Position numbers and translations under genes: made by a program
Assembly: GCA_017635675.1 (NCBI GenBank)
Contig: JAGBLA010000117.1
Coordinates: 1 to 64,000 of the forward strand
Length of the DNA: 64,000 nt
Direction: 5' to 3'
Source: Ruminiclostridium sp.
Lineage (GTDB): Bacteria; Bacillota; Clostridia; Oscillospirales; Ruminococcaceae
Notes under the pieces: model-generated
Databases searched by the model: none
Seen by the model: the letters and a program-made list of their open reading frames with translations, nothing else
What the model was told of the DNA's origin: nothing
Part shown: positions 44,767 through 53,074 of the stretch, piece by piece
How the letters are laid out: each line of letters starts with the position of its first letter
Numbering within the stretch: the stretch's first letter is position 1

Positions 44767-45621
44767 ATGGATTTTATAATTGTTACAGGTATTTCCGGTT
44801 CCGGTAAATCAAGTGCGGCAAACGTACTTGAGGACATTGGATATTTTTGCATAGACAATATGCCCCCGCAGCTTATACCGAAATTTGCGGAGCTTTGCGG
44901 TGAGAATACGGCGATAAACAAGGTAGCTGTGGTTGTGGATATCCGCGGCGGAGAGCTGTTCCTGCAATTCTGGGAGAATGTACAGGAGATGCGCAAGGAA
45001 GGCATGAATGTAAAGATACTGTTCATATACGCCGATAAGGATGTTATCCGCAGACGATACAAGGAGACACGCAGAAAACACCCTCTATACGATATCGCCG
45101 GCGGAGACCTTGACAAGGCGATAGACGATGAATTTGAGATACTGATGCCTATACGCGAAAACTCGGACTACTGCATAGATTCGAGCTTTACATCAACATC
45201 GAAGTTCAAGGAGATCATGATCAAGATGTTCCTGAACAAGGTGTCGGACAGTATGATGATAAACTGTCTGTCATTCGGCTTTAAATACGGGGTTCCCGAT
45301 GAGGCGGATCTTGTATTTGACGTCAGATTTCTGCCAAATCCTTTCTATGTGCCTGAGCTGAAGACCAAAACCGGTGAAGACGCTGCGGTGAGGGATTATG
45401 TGATGAACTCCGAGGTGTCGGTGCAGTTCAGAAAAAAGCTGTTCGATATGATAGAGTTTCTCGTTCCGCAATATATCTCCGAGGGCAAGAGTCAGCTCGT
45501 TATTGCTTTCGGATGTACCGGAGGAAGGCACAGGAGCGTTACATTTGCTGAACTTACAAGTTCTTTCCTCACCGAAAAAGGATACAACGTTCATACGCTG
45601 CACAGAGATGCACAAAAATGA
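44767..45621 (+). CDS. rapZ: RapZ/YvcJ nucleotide-binding protein
   Basis: A P-loop protein that binds GTP/ATP; in E. coli it guides RNase E to the sRNA GlmZ, and in Bacillus it affects competence. It has 284 residues with Walker A TGISGSGKSSAANVLED, FCIDNMPPQL, a Walker-B-like VVVDIRGG, and the C-terminal GCTGGRHRSV phosphate-binding loop. It is followed by whiA after 15 bp. In many Firmicutes yvcK lies between these two genes; here it does not. Confidence 0.95.
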   Translation: MDFIIVTGISGSGKSSAANVLEDIGYFCIDNMPPQLIPKFAELCGENTAINKVAVVVDIRGGELFLQFWENVQEMRKEGMNVKILFIYADKDVIRRRYKETRRKHPLYDIAGGDLDKAIDDEFEILMPIRENSDYCIDSSFTSTSKFKEIMIKMFLNKVSDSMMINCLSFGFKYGVPDEADLVFDVRFLPNPFYVPELKTKTGEDAAVRDYVMNSEVSVQFRKKLFDMIEFLVPQYISEGKSQLVIAFGCTGGRHRSVTFAELTSSFLTEKGYNVHTLHRDAQK

Positions 45622-45636
45622 TCGGCGGTTTGGATT

Positions 45637-46509
45637 ATGTCATTTTCAATCGATGTTAAATATGAATTGTGCGGGTGTGAAGTACCGGACAGACTTCGGG
45701 AAGCTCTCAGATACGGCATGATGTTCGGTTTCAAGGGAAGTGAGCCGCACTTTGTCACTTATGATAAGAAATGCGCCGGATTTGTAAGACGCATTTTCCC
45801 GAAGCATATGATGAATATAACGGTATCACCGATAAGCAGTGGGAACAGCTATTGTGTAATGCCCGCCGATCCGCTGGCGGCGATAAAGTACGATTACTTT
45901 GAGAAAACGATAGGAACGGAAAGTATCGGTGCCAGTGATGAAGATGTGGGAATGTTCCTTCGAGGTGCGTTCATAACGTGTGGAAATGTGTACGTGCAGC
46001 AAGCCGGCTATCATTTTGAGCTTTCTGTCGGTGATGAGGGAAAGACAAAGTCGCTGTACAAGCTGATAAATGAGCAGGGAATGAATGTGAACATATCTCA
46101 CCGAGGAGCAGTGTGGTTCCTGTTCAGCAAGAACAGTGAGAATATCGCCGATATACTTACGTTCATGGGCGCTGTTCAGAGTGCCATGAAAATCATGAAC
46201 ATAAAGATAATCAAAGAAGTGCGGAGCAATATAAACCGTTCCGTGAACTGCGAAACTGCGAACATTGACAGAACAGCACGCGCTTCCGCTAAACAGCTCG
46301 ACGATATTAGACTTGTCCTGGACAACCTCGGCGGCGACAAGCTGAGTGATGAGCTCCGGGAAATAGCTGAGCTGAGGCTCAATAACCCGGATATGTCACT
46401 TCGTGAGCTCGGTACTCTGACAGAACCGAACCTGAGCAGAAGCGGGATAAATCACAGATTTGAGAAGATATCAAAGCTTGCCGAAGAAATACGGAACAGC
46501 CGAAATTGA
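45637..46509 (+). CDS. whiA: DNA-binding protein WhiA
   Basis: A conserved Gram-positive DNA-binding protein linked to division and chromosome segregation, and to sporulation in Streptomyces. It has 290 residues with an N-terminal degenerate LAGLIDADG homing-endonuclease fold (about 1-190, with FLRGAFITCGNV) and a C-terminal helix-turn-helix (about 240-285, MSLRELGTL and SRSGINHRFEKI). It is the last gene of the hprK run; a new promoter precedes pfkA. Confidence 0.95.
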   Translation: MSFSIDVKYELCGCEVPDRLREALRYGMMFGFKGSEPHFVTYDKKCAGFVRRIFPKHMMNITVSPISSGNSYCVMPADPLAAIKYDYFEKTIGTESIGASDEDVGMFLRGAFITCGNVYVQQAGYHFELSVGDEGKTKSLYKLINEQGMNVNISHRGAVWFLFSKNSENIADILTFMGAVQSAMKIMNIKIIKEVRSNINRSVNCETANIDRTARASAKQLDDIRLVLDNLGGDKLSDELREIAELRLNNPDMSLRELGTLTEPNLSRSGINHRFEKISKLAEEIRNSRN

Positions 46510-46590
46510 TAAAACAGAAGCTCTTTTTTGAACGAATTTTGTTTAAAAAGTCATATTTTGGTGATTTGTTTTTTTTGCTCGAAATATCCC

Positions 46591-46619
46591 TTGACGATTT
46601 CGGAATATTAGAGTAAAAT
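46591..46619 (+). promoter_or_regulatory. pfkA promoter with overlapping inverted repeat
   Basis: TTGACG (46591-46596), 17-nt spacer, TAAAAT (46614-46619). An inverted repeat CGAAAT (46580-46585) / ATTTCG (46597-46602) is centred on the -35 and could be an operator. Confidence 0.7.
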
Positions 46620-46670
46620 ATTTTAGTGTGTAAAGTCCTTAAATCAATAATAAAACGGAGGATCTGGACG

Positions 46671-47630
46671 ATGAAGAAAATAGGAGTTTTAACAAGCGGC
46701 GGAGATGCGCCCGGCATGAATGCCGCCATAAGAGCAGTTGTAAGGGCGGCTCTGCAGAAAGGTATGGAAGTCGTTGGTGTTTACAGAGGCTATAACGGTC
46801 TCATCAACGGTGATATCCGTCCTCTCGACGCAACAAGCGTATCGGATATAATCCAGAGAGGCGGGACTGTGCTTTATACAGCAAGATGTCTTGAATTCAA
46901 GGAAAAAGCCGGTATCGAGAAGGCAAAGGAAACCTGCATCAAGAACGGCATCGACGGTATGGTAGTTATCGGCGGCGACGGTTCGTTCAGAGGAGCGGCG
47001 GATCTTTCCGCAGTCGGGATACCTTGCATAGGTCTTCCCGGAACGATAGACAACGACATCGCTATGACAGAGTACACGATAGGTTATGATACTGCCATGA
47101 ATACGGCTATGGAGCTTATCGACAAGCTTACTGACACCGCGAGCTCTCATGACCGCTGCTCGGTGGTCGAAGTAATGGGAAGACGTGCAGGCTACATCGC
47201 TCTCAACACAGGTATCGCCTGCGGAGCTACAGCGATAATCACTACGGAAATGCCATATGCTCTCTCTGAAGTGACAAAGAAGATAGCCGAGTCAAGAAAA
47301 GCCGGAAAGAATCACTTTATCGTTGTTGTTTCCGAGGGTGTTGGCAATTCTCAGAAGATAGCCGAAGAGATCGAGGAAGCCGTACATATCGAGTGCCGTG
47401 CAACGATACTCGGTCATGTACAGAGGGGCGGCGCACCTACGCTTCGTGACAGAGTAGAGGCGAGCAGAATGGGCTACTACGCTGTTGAACTGCTTGAAAA
47501 GGGCATAGGCAACAGAGTTGTCGGTCTTAAGCGCGGAGAAGTTATAGATGTTGACATCCAGGAAGCGCTCAGCATGAAAAAAGAATTCCCGAAGGATCTT
47601 TATAAGATCGCAAACGATATCGCTATATAA
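46671..47630 (+). CDS. pfkA: ATP-dependent 6-phosphofructokinase
   Basis: Commits fructose-6-phosphate to glycolysis. It has 319 residues with TSGGDAPGMNAAIR at the ATP site, GGDGSFRGA, the catalytic base in PGTIDNDI, and EVMGRRAGYIAL (sugar phosphate site); VQRGGAPTLRDR near the end is the usual family motif. The length is normal for allosteric bacterial PfkA. ATG 46671 has GGAGGA about 10 nt upstream; the longer open frame has no ribosome site. Confidence 0.96.
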   Translation: MKKIGVLTSGGDAPGMNAAIRAVVRAALQKGMEVVGVYRGYNGLINGDIRPLDATSVSDIIQRGGTVLYTARCLEFKEKAGIEKAKETCIKNGIDGMVVIGGDGSFRGAADLSAVGIPCIGLPGTIDNDIAMTEYTIGYDTAMNTAMELIDKLTDTASSHDRCSVVEVMGRRAGYIALNTGIACGATAIITTEMPYALSEVTKKIAESRKAGKNHFIVVVSEGVGNSQKIAEEIEEAVHIECRATILGHVQRGGAPTLRDRVEASRMGYYAVELLEKGIGNRVVGLKRGEVIDVDIQEALSMKKEFPKDLYKIANDIAI

Positions 47631-47639
47631 ACACTTATT

Positions 47640-47739
47640 ACAGAGTAGGAGACAGCGCGTTAAGTGCTCGGCGGACGGAGAGTTGCCGCTGTGACGAAAA
47701 GCTTTGAGGGCTTGCGGTGCTGTCTTCGCATCTCGCTGT
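47640..47739 (+). promoter_or_regulatory. Tetrahydrofolate (THF) riboswitch
   Basis: The sequence carries the conserved parts of the folT-type THF riboswitch in order: GAGTAG, then GCGTTAAGTG (47656-47665), a variable GC-rich hairpin, GCGGTG (47714-47719), and GCATCTCGCTGT at the 3' end. GACAGC (47651-47656) pairs with GCTGTC (47718-47723), and the outer ends can pair to close the structure. It lies 70 bp before folT. GGATAA/TTATCC between it and the gene may be part of the expression platform. Confidence 0.9.
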
Positions 47740-47810
47740 ACATAATCGGATAAATGTGACACAGCTTATCCTTATTTATGTACATTTCTTTCTTTAAGGG
47801 AGGGCTGTAT

Positions 47811-48707
47811 ATGTCATTTTTTGAGAAATTCGGAAGATCTGCGATGGAGCTCAGATCTATAAAGTGCATAACCGTCACAGGTGTGCTGATCGCGCTTGAT
47901 CTTGTTCTGAAGCTGATTTCTGTAAAGATAACCGCTGATCTTAAGATAACATTTGCTTATCTTTGCCTTGCAGCGATAGGTATGTTTTTCGGACCTACCG
48001 TAGCTTTTCTTGCCGGAGCTGTAACAGATATCCTTGGATTTCTTCTGAACCCGGACGGAGGGTTCAGTCCGCTTTTCACACTTGTTGAAGCTGTCGGAGC
48101 AATGATATATGGGATATTCCTGTATAACATAAAACCTATCGGTTTTGAAAAAAAGCAGACTGATACGGAAAAGAACAAGAGTCTGATAAAAACGGTCGCA
48201 GTATCTTTGGCAGTTGGTGTGGGAGCGGGTCTGCTGACCGGTGCCGCCATGCTCGGTGTCTCGGCGCTTATGGGATTATTTGCGGGAGACGAAGGTACTA
48301 TCGGTAAGATCGCGGGTATTTTTGTCGGGGCTCAGTTTATGTATATCGGGGCTGTTATCGGTTTTATCTACGGAGTGTTCTTTACTGCTCTGATAATGTC
48401 CGGCACAAAGGAAAAGAACGGATCCGAAAGCTCTTTGAAGATAATACTCAGCAAAGTAACGGTAGTTATAGTATGCAACCTTTTCATGACGCCCATGGCG
48501 ATGATAATATCCGGTTACGCGACACTTGACTCTATGATCGCGGGATTTCCTCTGCGTCTGGTAAAGAACCTTATACAGTGTCCGGTGGATTGCCTTATTA
48601 TGATAATCATTCTTTTCCCTGTACTCAGCGCATACAACAGGATATTTCCACGGAATGGGCATAAATCAAAAGTAAAGGAACAGGTCGGAGGTATTGCTAA
48701 TGATTAA
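47811..48707 (+). CDS. folT: Folate-specific ECF transporter S component (FolT), enlarged
   Basis: Substrate-binding membrane protein that works with a shared ECF energy-coupling module to import folates. The FolT-like parts are LIALDLVLKLISVKITADLKITFAYL, cut by me for length, then GMFFGPTVAFLAGAVTDILGF at the front, and RLVKNLIQCPVD at the end. It has 298 residues against the usual 170-200, because about 90 residues with two or three extra hydrophobic helices lie between GIFLYN and LKIILSKV. ATG 47811 has GGGAGGG 7 nt upstream. The THF riboswitch just upstream supports folate specificity. It overlaps proC by 8 bp. Confidence 0.88.
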   Translation: MSFFEKFGRSAMELRSIKCITVTGVLIALDLVLKLISVKITADLKITFAYLCLAAIGMFFGPTVAFLAGAVTDILGFLLNPDGGFSPLFTLVEAVGAMIYGIFLYNIKPIGFEKKQTDTEKNKSLIKTVAVSLAVGVGAGLLTGAAMLGVSALMGLFAGDEGTIGKIAGIFVGAQFMYIGAVIGFIYGVFFTALIMSGTKEKNGSESSLKIILSKVTVVIVCNLFMTPMAMIISGYATLDSMIAGFPLRLVKNLIQCPVDCLIMIIILFPVLSAYNRIFPRNGHKSKVKEQVGGIAND

Positions 48708-49485
48708 GCTTGGTTTTCTGGGAGCCGGAAATATGGGCTCCGCAATAATGAAGGGGATCGCTTCGGGAAATCTTGAGGCGGAGGTCTATGCCTTTGACAA
48801 GGATCCGGAAAAACTTGCCGCTGTTCCTGCAAGACCCTGCAAAAGCGAGGCTGAGCTTGTATCGGTGTGCAAATACGTACTGCTTGCGGTAAAACCGCAG
48901 GTGCTCGGAAGTGTTCTTGACGCTGTAAAAGATTCAGTCACTCCGGATACAGTGTTTATTTCTATCTGCGCCGGCATCTCGGAAGAATTTATCAGAAACC
49001 GTACAGCGCCCGATGTGAAGGTTGTTCTTGTAATGCCGAACACGCCTATGATGCTCGGAATGGGCGCGAGCGCAATGTCCACTGATGAGAAGACCTCTCC
49101 CGAGGAGTTCGCGTTCGCAAAGTCGGTAATTGAAAGCTGCGGTATTGCCGAGATCGTTCCTATTGATAAAATGAAGGAAATAATCTGTATCAACGGCAGC
49201 TCTCCCGCTTTCATTTATCTTTTCGCAAAAGGCTTTGTAGATTACGCGGCTGCTAACGGTATCGATGCCGATGCGGCGCTGAGGCTGTTCGCGGCGACCC
49301 TCAAAGGCTCCGCGGAAATGCTCACGAGTTCGGGAATGACGGTAGATCAGCTTATAAAGCAGGTATCTTCTCCCGGCGGAACTACCATTGCAGGACTTGA
49401 CAAACTGTATGAGGGCAAGCTGACAGATGATGTTTACGCGGCTTGTGAAGCGTGCACAAGACGCGCTTATGAATTATCGCAATAA
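48700..49485 (+). CDS. proC: Pyrroline-5-carboxylate reductase
   Basis: Last step of proline synthesis, using NAD(P)H. It has 261 residues with the dinucleotide motif LGAGNMGSAIMKGI, VLLAVKPQV, VMPNTPMMLGMGAS, and the signature SSPGGTTIAGLDKL near the C-terminus. ATG 48700 has GGAGGT about 7 nt upstream, inside the end of folT (8-bp overlap), so it is coupled to the folate transporter and probably under the same riboswitch. Confidence 0.95.
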   Translation: MIKLGFLGAGNMGSAIMKGIASGNLEAEVYAFDKDPEKLAAVPARPCKSEAELVSVCKYVLLAVKPQVLGSVLDAVKDSVTPDTVFISICAGISEEFIRNRTAPDVKVVLVMPNTPMMLGMGASAMSTDEKTSPEEFAFAKSVIESCGIAEIVPIDKMKEIICINGSSPAFIYLFAKGFVDYAAANGIDADAALRLFAATLKGSAEMLTSSGMTVDQLIKQVSSPGGTTIAGLDKLYEGKLTDDVYAACEACTRRAYELSQ

Positions 49486-49492
49486 TTTCGGA

Positions 49493-49520
49493 ACGAGTGA
49501 TCTTTCACTCGTTTTTTTTT
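49493..49520 (+). terminator. Terminator after proC
   Basis: An 8-bp stem ACGAGTGA (49493-49500) / TCACTCGT (49505-49512) with a 4-nt loop, followed by eight Ts. Confidence 0.9.
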
Positions 49521-49576
49521 GTTGGTGAATAGCATTTGTGCAAAATGACGAAATGTCAAATATATGTTTTTTGATG

Positions 49577-49605
49577 TTGAAATGTCGGGAAAAATATAGT
49601 ATAAT
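49577..49605 (+). promoter_or_regulatory. Promoter of the pyrimidine operon
   Basis: TTGAAA (49577-49582), 17-nt spacer, TATAAT (49600-49605). The 8-mer GAAATGTC occurs at 49550-49557 and again at 49579-49586 over the -35. The leader before pyrC is only about 50 nt, too short for a PyrR attenuator. Confidence 0.8.
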
Positions 49606-49661
49606 ATTATGTTAGGATAGTATGGTATAACACCACGGAATTGACTTGATTGGAGCACAAT

Positions 49662-50939
49662 ATGAAACTTTTACTCAAACACGGTCATGTTGTAAGCAGC
49701 GTAAATAAGCTTGAGGACGATCTCGATATCCTTATCGAGGATAATGTCATCACAAAAGTCGCAAAAGGCATAAGGAACAAAGCTGACAAGACTATTGACT
49801 GTAAAGGGCTTGCGGTTATCCCGGGCTTATGTGATATGCACGTGCATTTCCGTGATCCCGGACAGACGCATAAGGAAGATATTATCACCGGCTCAGAAGC
49901 TGCAGCTGCCGGAGGTGTTACCGCTGTGGCTTGTATGCCTAACACTTCACCTGTTGCGGACAGCCCGGAGGTGATAAAGTATATCATAGACAAGGCAAAG
50001 AACGCGAAGATCAAGGTATATCCCGTAGGTGCTATAACAAAAGGTCTCAACGGCGAGGAACTCTGTGATTTCAAGGCTCTTAAAGCTGCGGGAGCGGTGG
50101 CGGTATCCGATGACGGGAGACCGGTAAAGAACGCACATACAATGGGCAGAGCGATGATAGATGCGCATTATGCAGGGCTTCGTGTAATTTCTCACTGCGA
50201 AGATCTTGACATTATCCGCGGAGGTATAGTGAACGCGGGTGTCATTTCTATTGAACTCGGGGTAAGAGGAATGAGCCGCACCAGTGAAAATATCATCACA
50301 GGCAGAGAGATCCAGCTCGCAAATGATCTTGAAGTGCCGATACACATAGCTCACGTTTCGACAAAGGAAGTTGTGGATCTGCTCAGATTTGCCACAAAGC
50401 GCGGAGTTATGGTGACGAGCGAGACAGCCCCTCACTATTTCATGCTTACAGAGGACAGACTCCTTACCCGTGACGCAGATTACAGAATGAACCCTCCGCT
50501 TCGCACCGAGGAAGATATGAAAGCCATAACCTCGGCTGTCATCGACGGGACTATCGACTGTATAGTGACCGATCATGCTCCGCACACTGCGGAAGAAAAG
50601 GCAGATTTTCTGAAAGCTCCCAACGGGGTGGTAGGACTTGAGACCTCGCTTGCCGCGACGCTTACAAAATTCTACCATACCGGGCTTATGCCGCTTATGA
50701 AGATAGTACGCATGATGTGCGAAACGCCGCGTCTTATTCTCGGCATCGAGGGCGGTACCATTGAGCCGGGGGCGGTCGCAGATCTTGCGATAGTTGATCT
50801 TAACAAGCAGTGGACGGTAGAACCCGAAAAGTTACATTCAAAGTCGAAGAATACCTGTTTTAAGGGAATGACGCTCAAAGGAAAGACAAAATATACGATA
50901 GTAAACGGAAATGTCGTTTATGAGGACGACTATGAATAA
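49662..50939 (+). CDS. pyrC: Dihydroorotase
   Basis: Closes carbamoyl-aspartate to dihydroorotate in UMP synthesis. It has 425 residues (type I amidohydrolase) with the zinc motif DMHVHFRDPGQTHKED near 57-72, CMPNTSPV, ISHCEDL, PIHIAHVSTKE, the catalytic Asp in CIVTDHAPHT, and LETSLAATLT. ATG 49662 has GGAG 6 nt upstream; an in-frame TTG at 49650 is less likely. It is the first gene of the operon. Confidence 0.95.
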   Translation: MKLLLKHGHVVSSVNKLEDDLDILIEDNVITKVAKGIRNKADKTIDCKGLAVIPGLCDMHVHFRDPGQTHKEDIITGSEAAAAGGVTAVACMPNTSPVADSPEVIKYIIDKAKNAKIKVYPVGAITKGLNGEELCDFKALKAAGAVAVSDDGRPVKNAHTMGRAMIDAHYAGLRVISHCEDLDIIRGGIVNAGVISIELGVRGMSRTSENIITGREIQLANDLEVPIHIAHVSTKEVVDLLRFATKRGVMVTSETAPHYFMLTEDRLLTRDADYRMNPPLRTEEDMKAITSAVIDGTIDCIVTDHAPHTAEEKADFLKAPNGVVGLETSLAATLTKFYHTGLMPLMKIVRMMCETPRLILGIEGGTIEPGAVADLAIVDLNKQWTVEPEKLHSKSKNTCFKGMTLKGKTKYTIVNGNVVYEDDYE

Positions 50940-50956
50940 TAACGGAGGATATCAAT

Positions 50957-51919
50957 ATGTCACTTGACAGACTTATGGCAGCTGTTGCAGCTAAACAGAA
51001 TCCCACTGTGGTAGGGCTTGACCCGAAACTTGATTATGTACCGGATTTCATAAAGTGCAAGGCTTTTGAAAAGCACGGTGAGACTCTTAAAGGCGCCGCA
51101 AAGGCGATACTCGAATACAATAAGGGACTTATAGACGCGCTCTGCGGTATAATTCCGGCTGTAAAACCTCAGGCTGCATACTATGAGATGTACGGATATC
51201 AGGGAATGAAGACGCTGTACAAGACCCAGGAATACGCGCGCTCAAAGGGAATGTTCGTCATTACCGACGGAAAGCGCAATGATATAGGTTCCACAATGGA
51301 AGCTTATGCCGCGGCTCATCTCGGCAAGGTAAAGGTGGGGAATGAGGAGTTTGAGCCGTTTCTTGGCGATGCTCTCACAGTGAACGGATACCTTGGTACC
51401 GACGGTATCAAGCCGCTCATAGACATCTGCAATACATACGACAAGGGGATATTTGTGCTCGCAAAGACTTCAAATCCCTCCTCGGGCGAGCTTCAGGACA
51501 AGAAGATAAACGGCGTGCCTGTTTATGAGCAGATGGCGAAGATGTGCAGCATCTGGGGCAAGGAACTTACAGGAAAGTACGGCTACTGCGGTGTGGGTAT
51601 AGTTGCGGGTGCGACATATCCCGAACAAATAGAAGAACTTCGCAGAAAGTTCCCCAAGCTGTTTTTCCTTATCCCGGGATACGGAGCACAGGGCGCATCT
51701 GCAAAGGATATTTCCGCGGCATTTGACAAGAACGGTCTCGGCGGTATCGTGAACAGCTCGCGCGGCATTATCTGCGCATATAAGAAAGAGGGCTGCGACG
51801 AGAGAGATTACGCGGGTGCAGCATACAGAGAAGCGATAAGAATGAGAGACGAGATAATGGGATTTGTCGGTGAGATAAAGCTGCCCAAGCCGAGAACAAC
51901 GAGAAAGAAAGCAGAGTGA
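50957..51919 (+). CDS. pyrF: Orotidine-5'-phosphate decarboxylase (type 2)
   Basis: Last step of UMP synthesis. It has 320 residues, the longer type-2 form common in Actinobacteria and Clostridia. The catalytic Lys/Asp array lies in ITDGKRNDIGSTMEAYA (near 100-116), the phosphate-binding end in IPGYGAQGA and GGIVNSSRGI. The C-terminus is Lys/Arg-rich. GGAGG precedes ATG 50957, 17 bp after pyrC. Confidence 0.95.
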   Translation: MSLDRLMAAVAAKQNPTVVGLDPKLDYVPDFIKCKAFEKHGETLKGAAKAILEYNKGLIDALCGIIPAVKPQAAYYEMYGYQGMKTLYKTQEYARSKGMFVITDGKRNDIGSTMEAYAAAHLGKVKVGNEEFEPFLGDALTVNGYLGTDGIKPLIDICNTYDKGIFVLAKTSNPSSGELQDKKINGVPVYEQMAKMCSIWGKELTGKYGYCGVGIVAGATYPEQIEELRRKFPKLFFLIPGYGAQGASAKDISAAFDKNGLGGIVNSSRGIICAYKKEGCDERDYAGAAYREAIRMRDEIMGFVGEIKLPKPRTTRKKAE

Positions 51920-51967
51920 CCGCCTGCGTTGAAACGATATAATGTGTAGAATATCAAGGAGGTAAAA

Positions 51968-53074
51968 ATGGACTTTACCGGGTATAAAAAGGCATATCTG
52001 ATACTTGCTGACGGCACTGTCTTTGAGGGAAAGTCATTCGGTGCCGAGGGAAGTGTCATAGGTGAGATAGTTTTCACCACGGCTATGGTGGGATATCAGG
52101 AAACTCTCACCGACCCGAGCTACTGCGGACAGATAGTAACACAAACGTTCCCGCTCATAGGCAACTATGGTGTGAACGGTGAGGACTATGAATCGGCAGG
52201 CAGTGTTGTAAGCGGGTATATAGTCCGCGAATACTGTGAAGAACCGTCGAATTTCCGATGTGAGGATAATATCGACATCTTTCTGAAAAAATACGGCATT
52301 ATCGGTCTGTATGATATCGATACACGCAGGCTTACCCGTATAATTCGTGAAAGCGGCGTTATGAACGGCATGATCACCAATGACCCGGATTTTGATAAAC
52401 CCGCCTGTCTTGAGAAAATACGTGCGTACAGGGTCGGCAGTGTCGTACCCAAGGTAAGCGTTAAGGCTGCGGAGGAATATAAAGCTGAAAACGCGAAATA
52501 CAGGGTAGCACTCATAGATTACGGCTATAAGCATAATATCCGACGTGAGCTGCTGAAACGCGGATGTGATGTGACAGTGTTCCCGCACGATGTAAGACCC
52601 GACACGATAAAGAGTTTCGCTCCGGACGGCATCATGCTGTCGAACGGACCCGGAGACCCCGCGGACAATATCATTTCTATCGCAACTCTTAGGGCGCTAA
52701 TACCCGAACAGATACCCACATTCGGTATCTGTCTCGGACATCAGCTTCTTGCTCTTGCCAACGGTGCGAAAACAGAGAAGATGAAATACGGTCACCGCGG
52801 AGGAAATCAGCCCGTGACCGATTTAGAGCTTGACAGGACATTCATTACCTCACAGAACCACGGATATGCTGTCATAGCGGACAGCATACCCGAAACAGCC
52901 GGGAAGGTCTCGCATCTCAATGCCAATGACAAGACCTGTGAGGGCGTGAGATATACAAATGCTCCCGCATTCACGGTACAGTTCCACCCGGAGGCTTGCG
53001 GAGGACCGCATGATACCGCCTATCTTTTCGATGAATTTATTGAACTCATGGAAAAAGAAAGGAGTGGTAAGTAA
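51968..53074 (+). CDS. carA: Carbamoyl-phosphate synthase small subunit
   Basis: Glutaminase subunit supplying ammonia to CarB. It has 368 residues. The N-terminal CarA domain (about 1-150) includes TAMVGYQETLTDPSY. The class I amidotransferase domain has the nucleophile Cys in TFGICLGHQLL (near 257) and the His/Glu pair in VQFHPEACGGPHDT. AAGGAGG lies 7 nt before ATG 51968. The stop overlaps the carB start by one base (TAATG), so they are coupled. Confidence 0.96.
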   Translation: MDFTGYKKAYLILADGTVFEGKSFGAEGSVIGEIVFTTAMVGYQETLTDPSYCGQIVTQTFPLIGNYGVNGEDYESAGSVVSGYIVREYCEEPSNFRCEDNIDIFLKKYGIIGLYDIDTRRLTRIIRESGVMNGMITNDPDFDKPACLEKIRAYRVGSVVPKVSVKAAEEYKAENAKYRVALIDYGYKHNIRRELLKRGCDVTVFPHDVRPDTIKSFAPDGIMLSNGPGDPADNIISIATLRALIPEQIPTFGICLGHQLLALANGAKTEKMKYGHRGGNQPVTDLELDRTFITSQNHGYAVIADSIPETAGKVSHLNANDKTCEGVRYTNAPAFTVQFHPEACGGPHDTAYLFDEFIELMEKERSGK

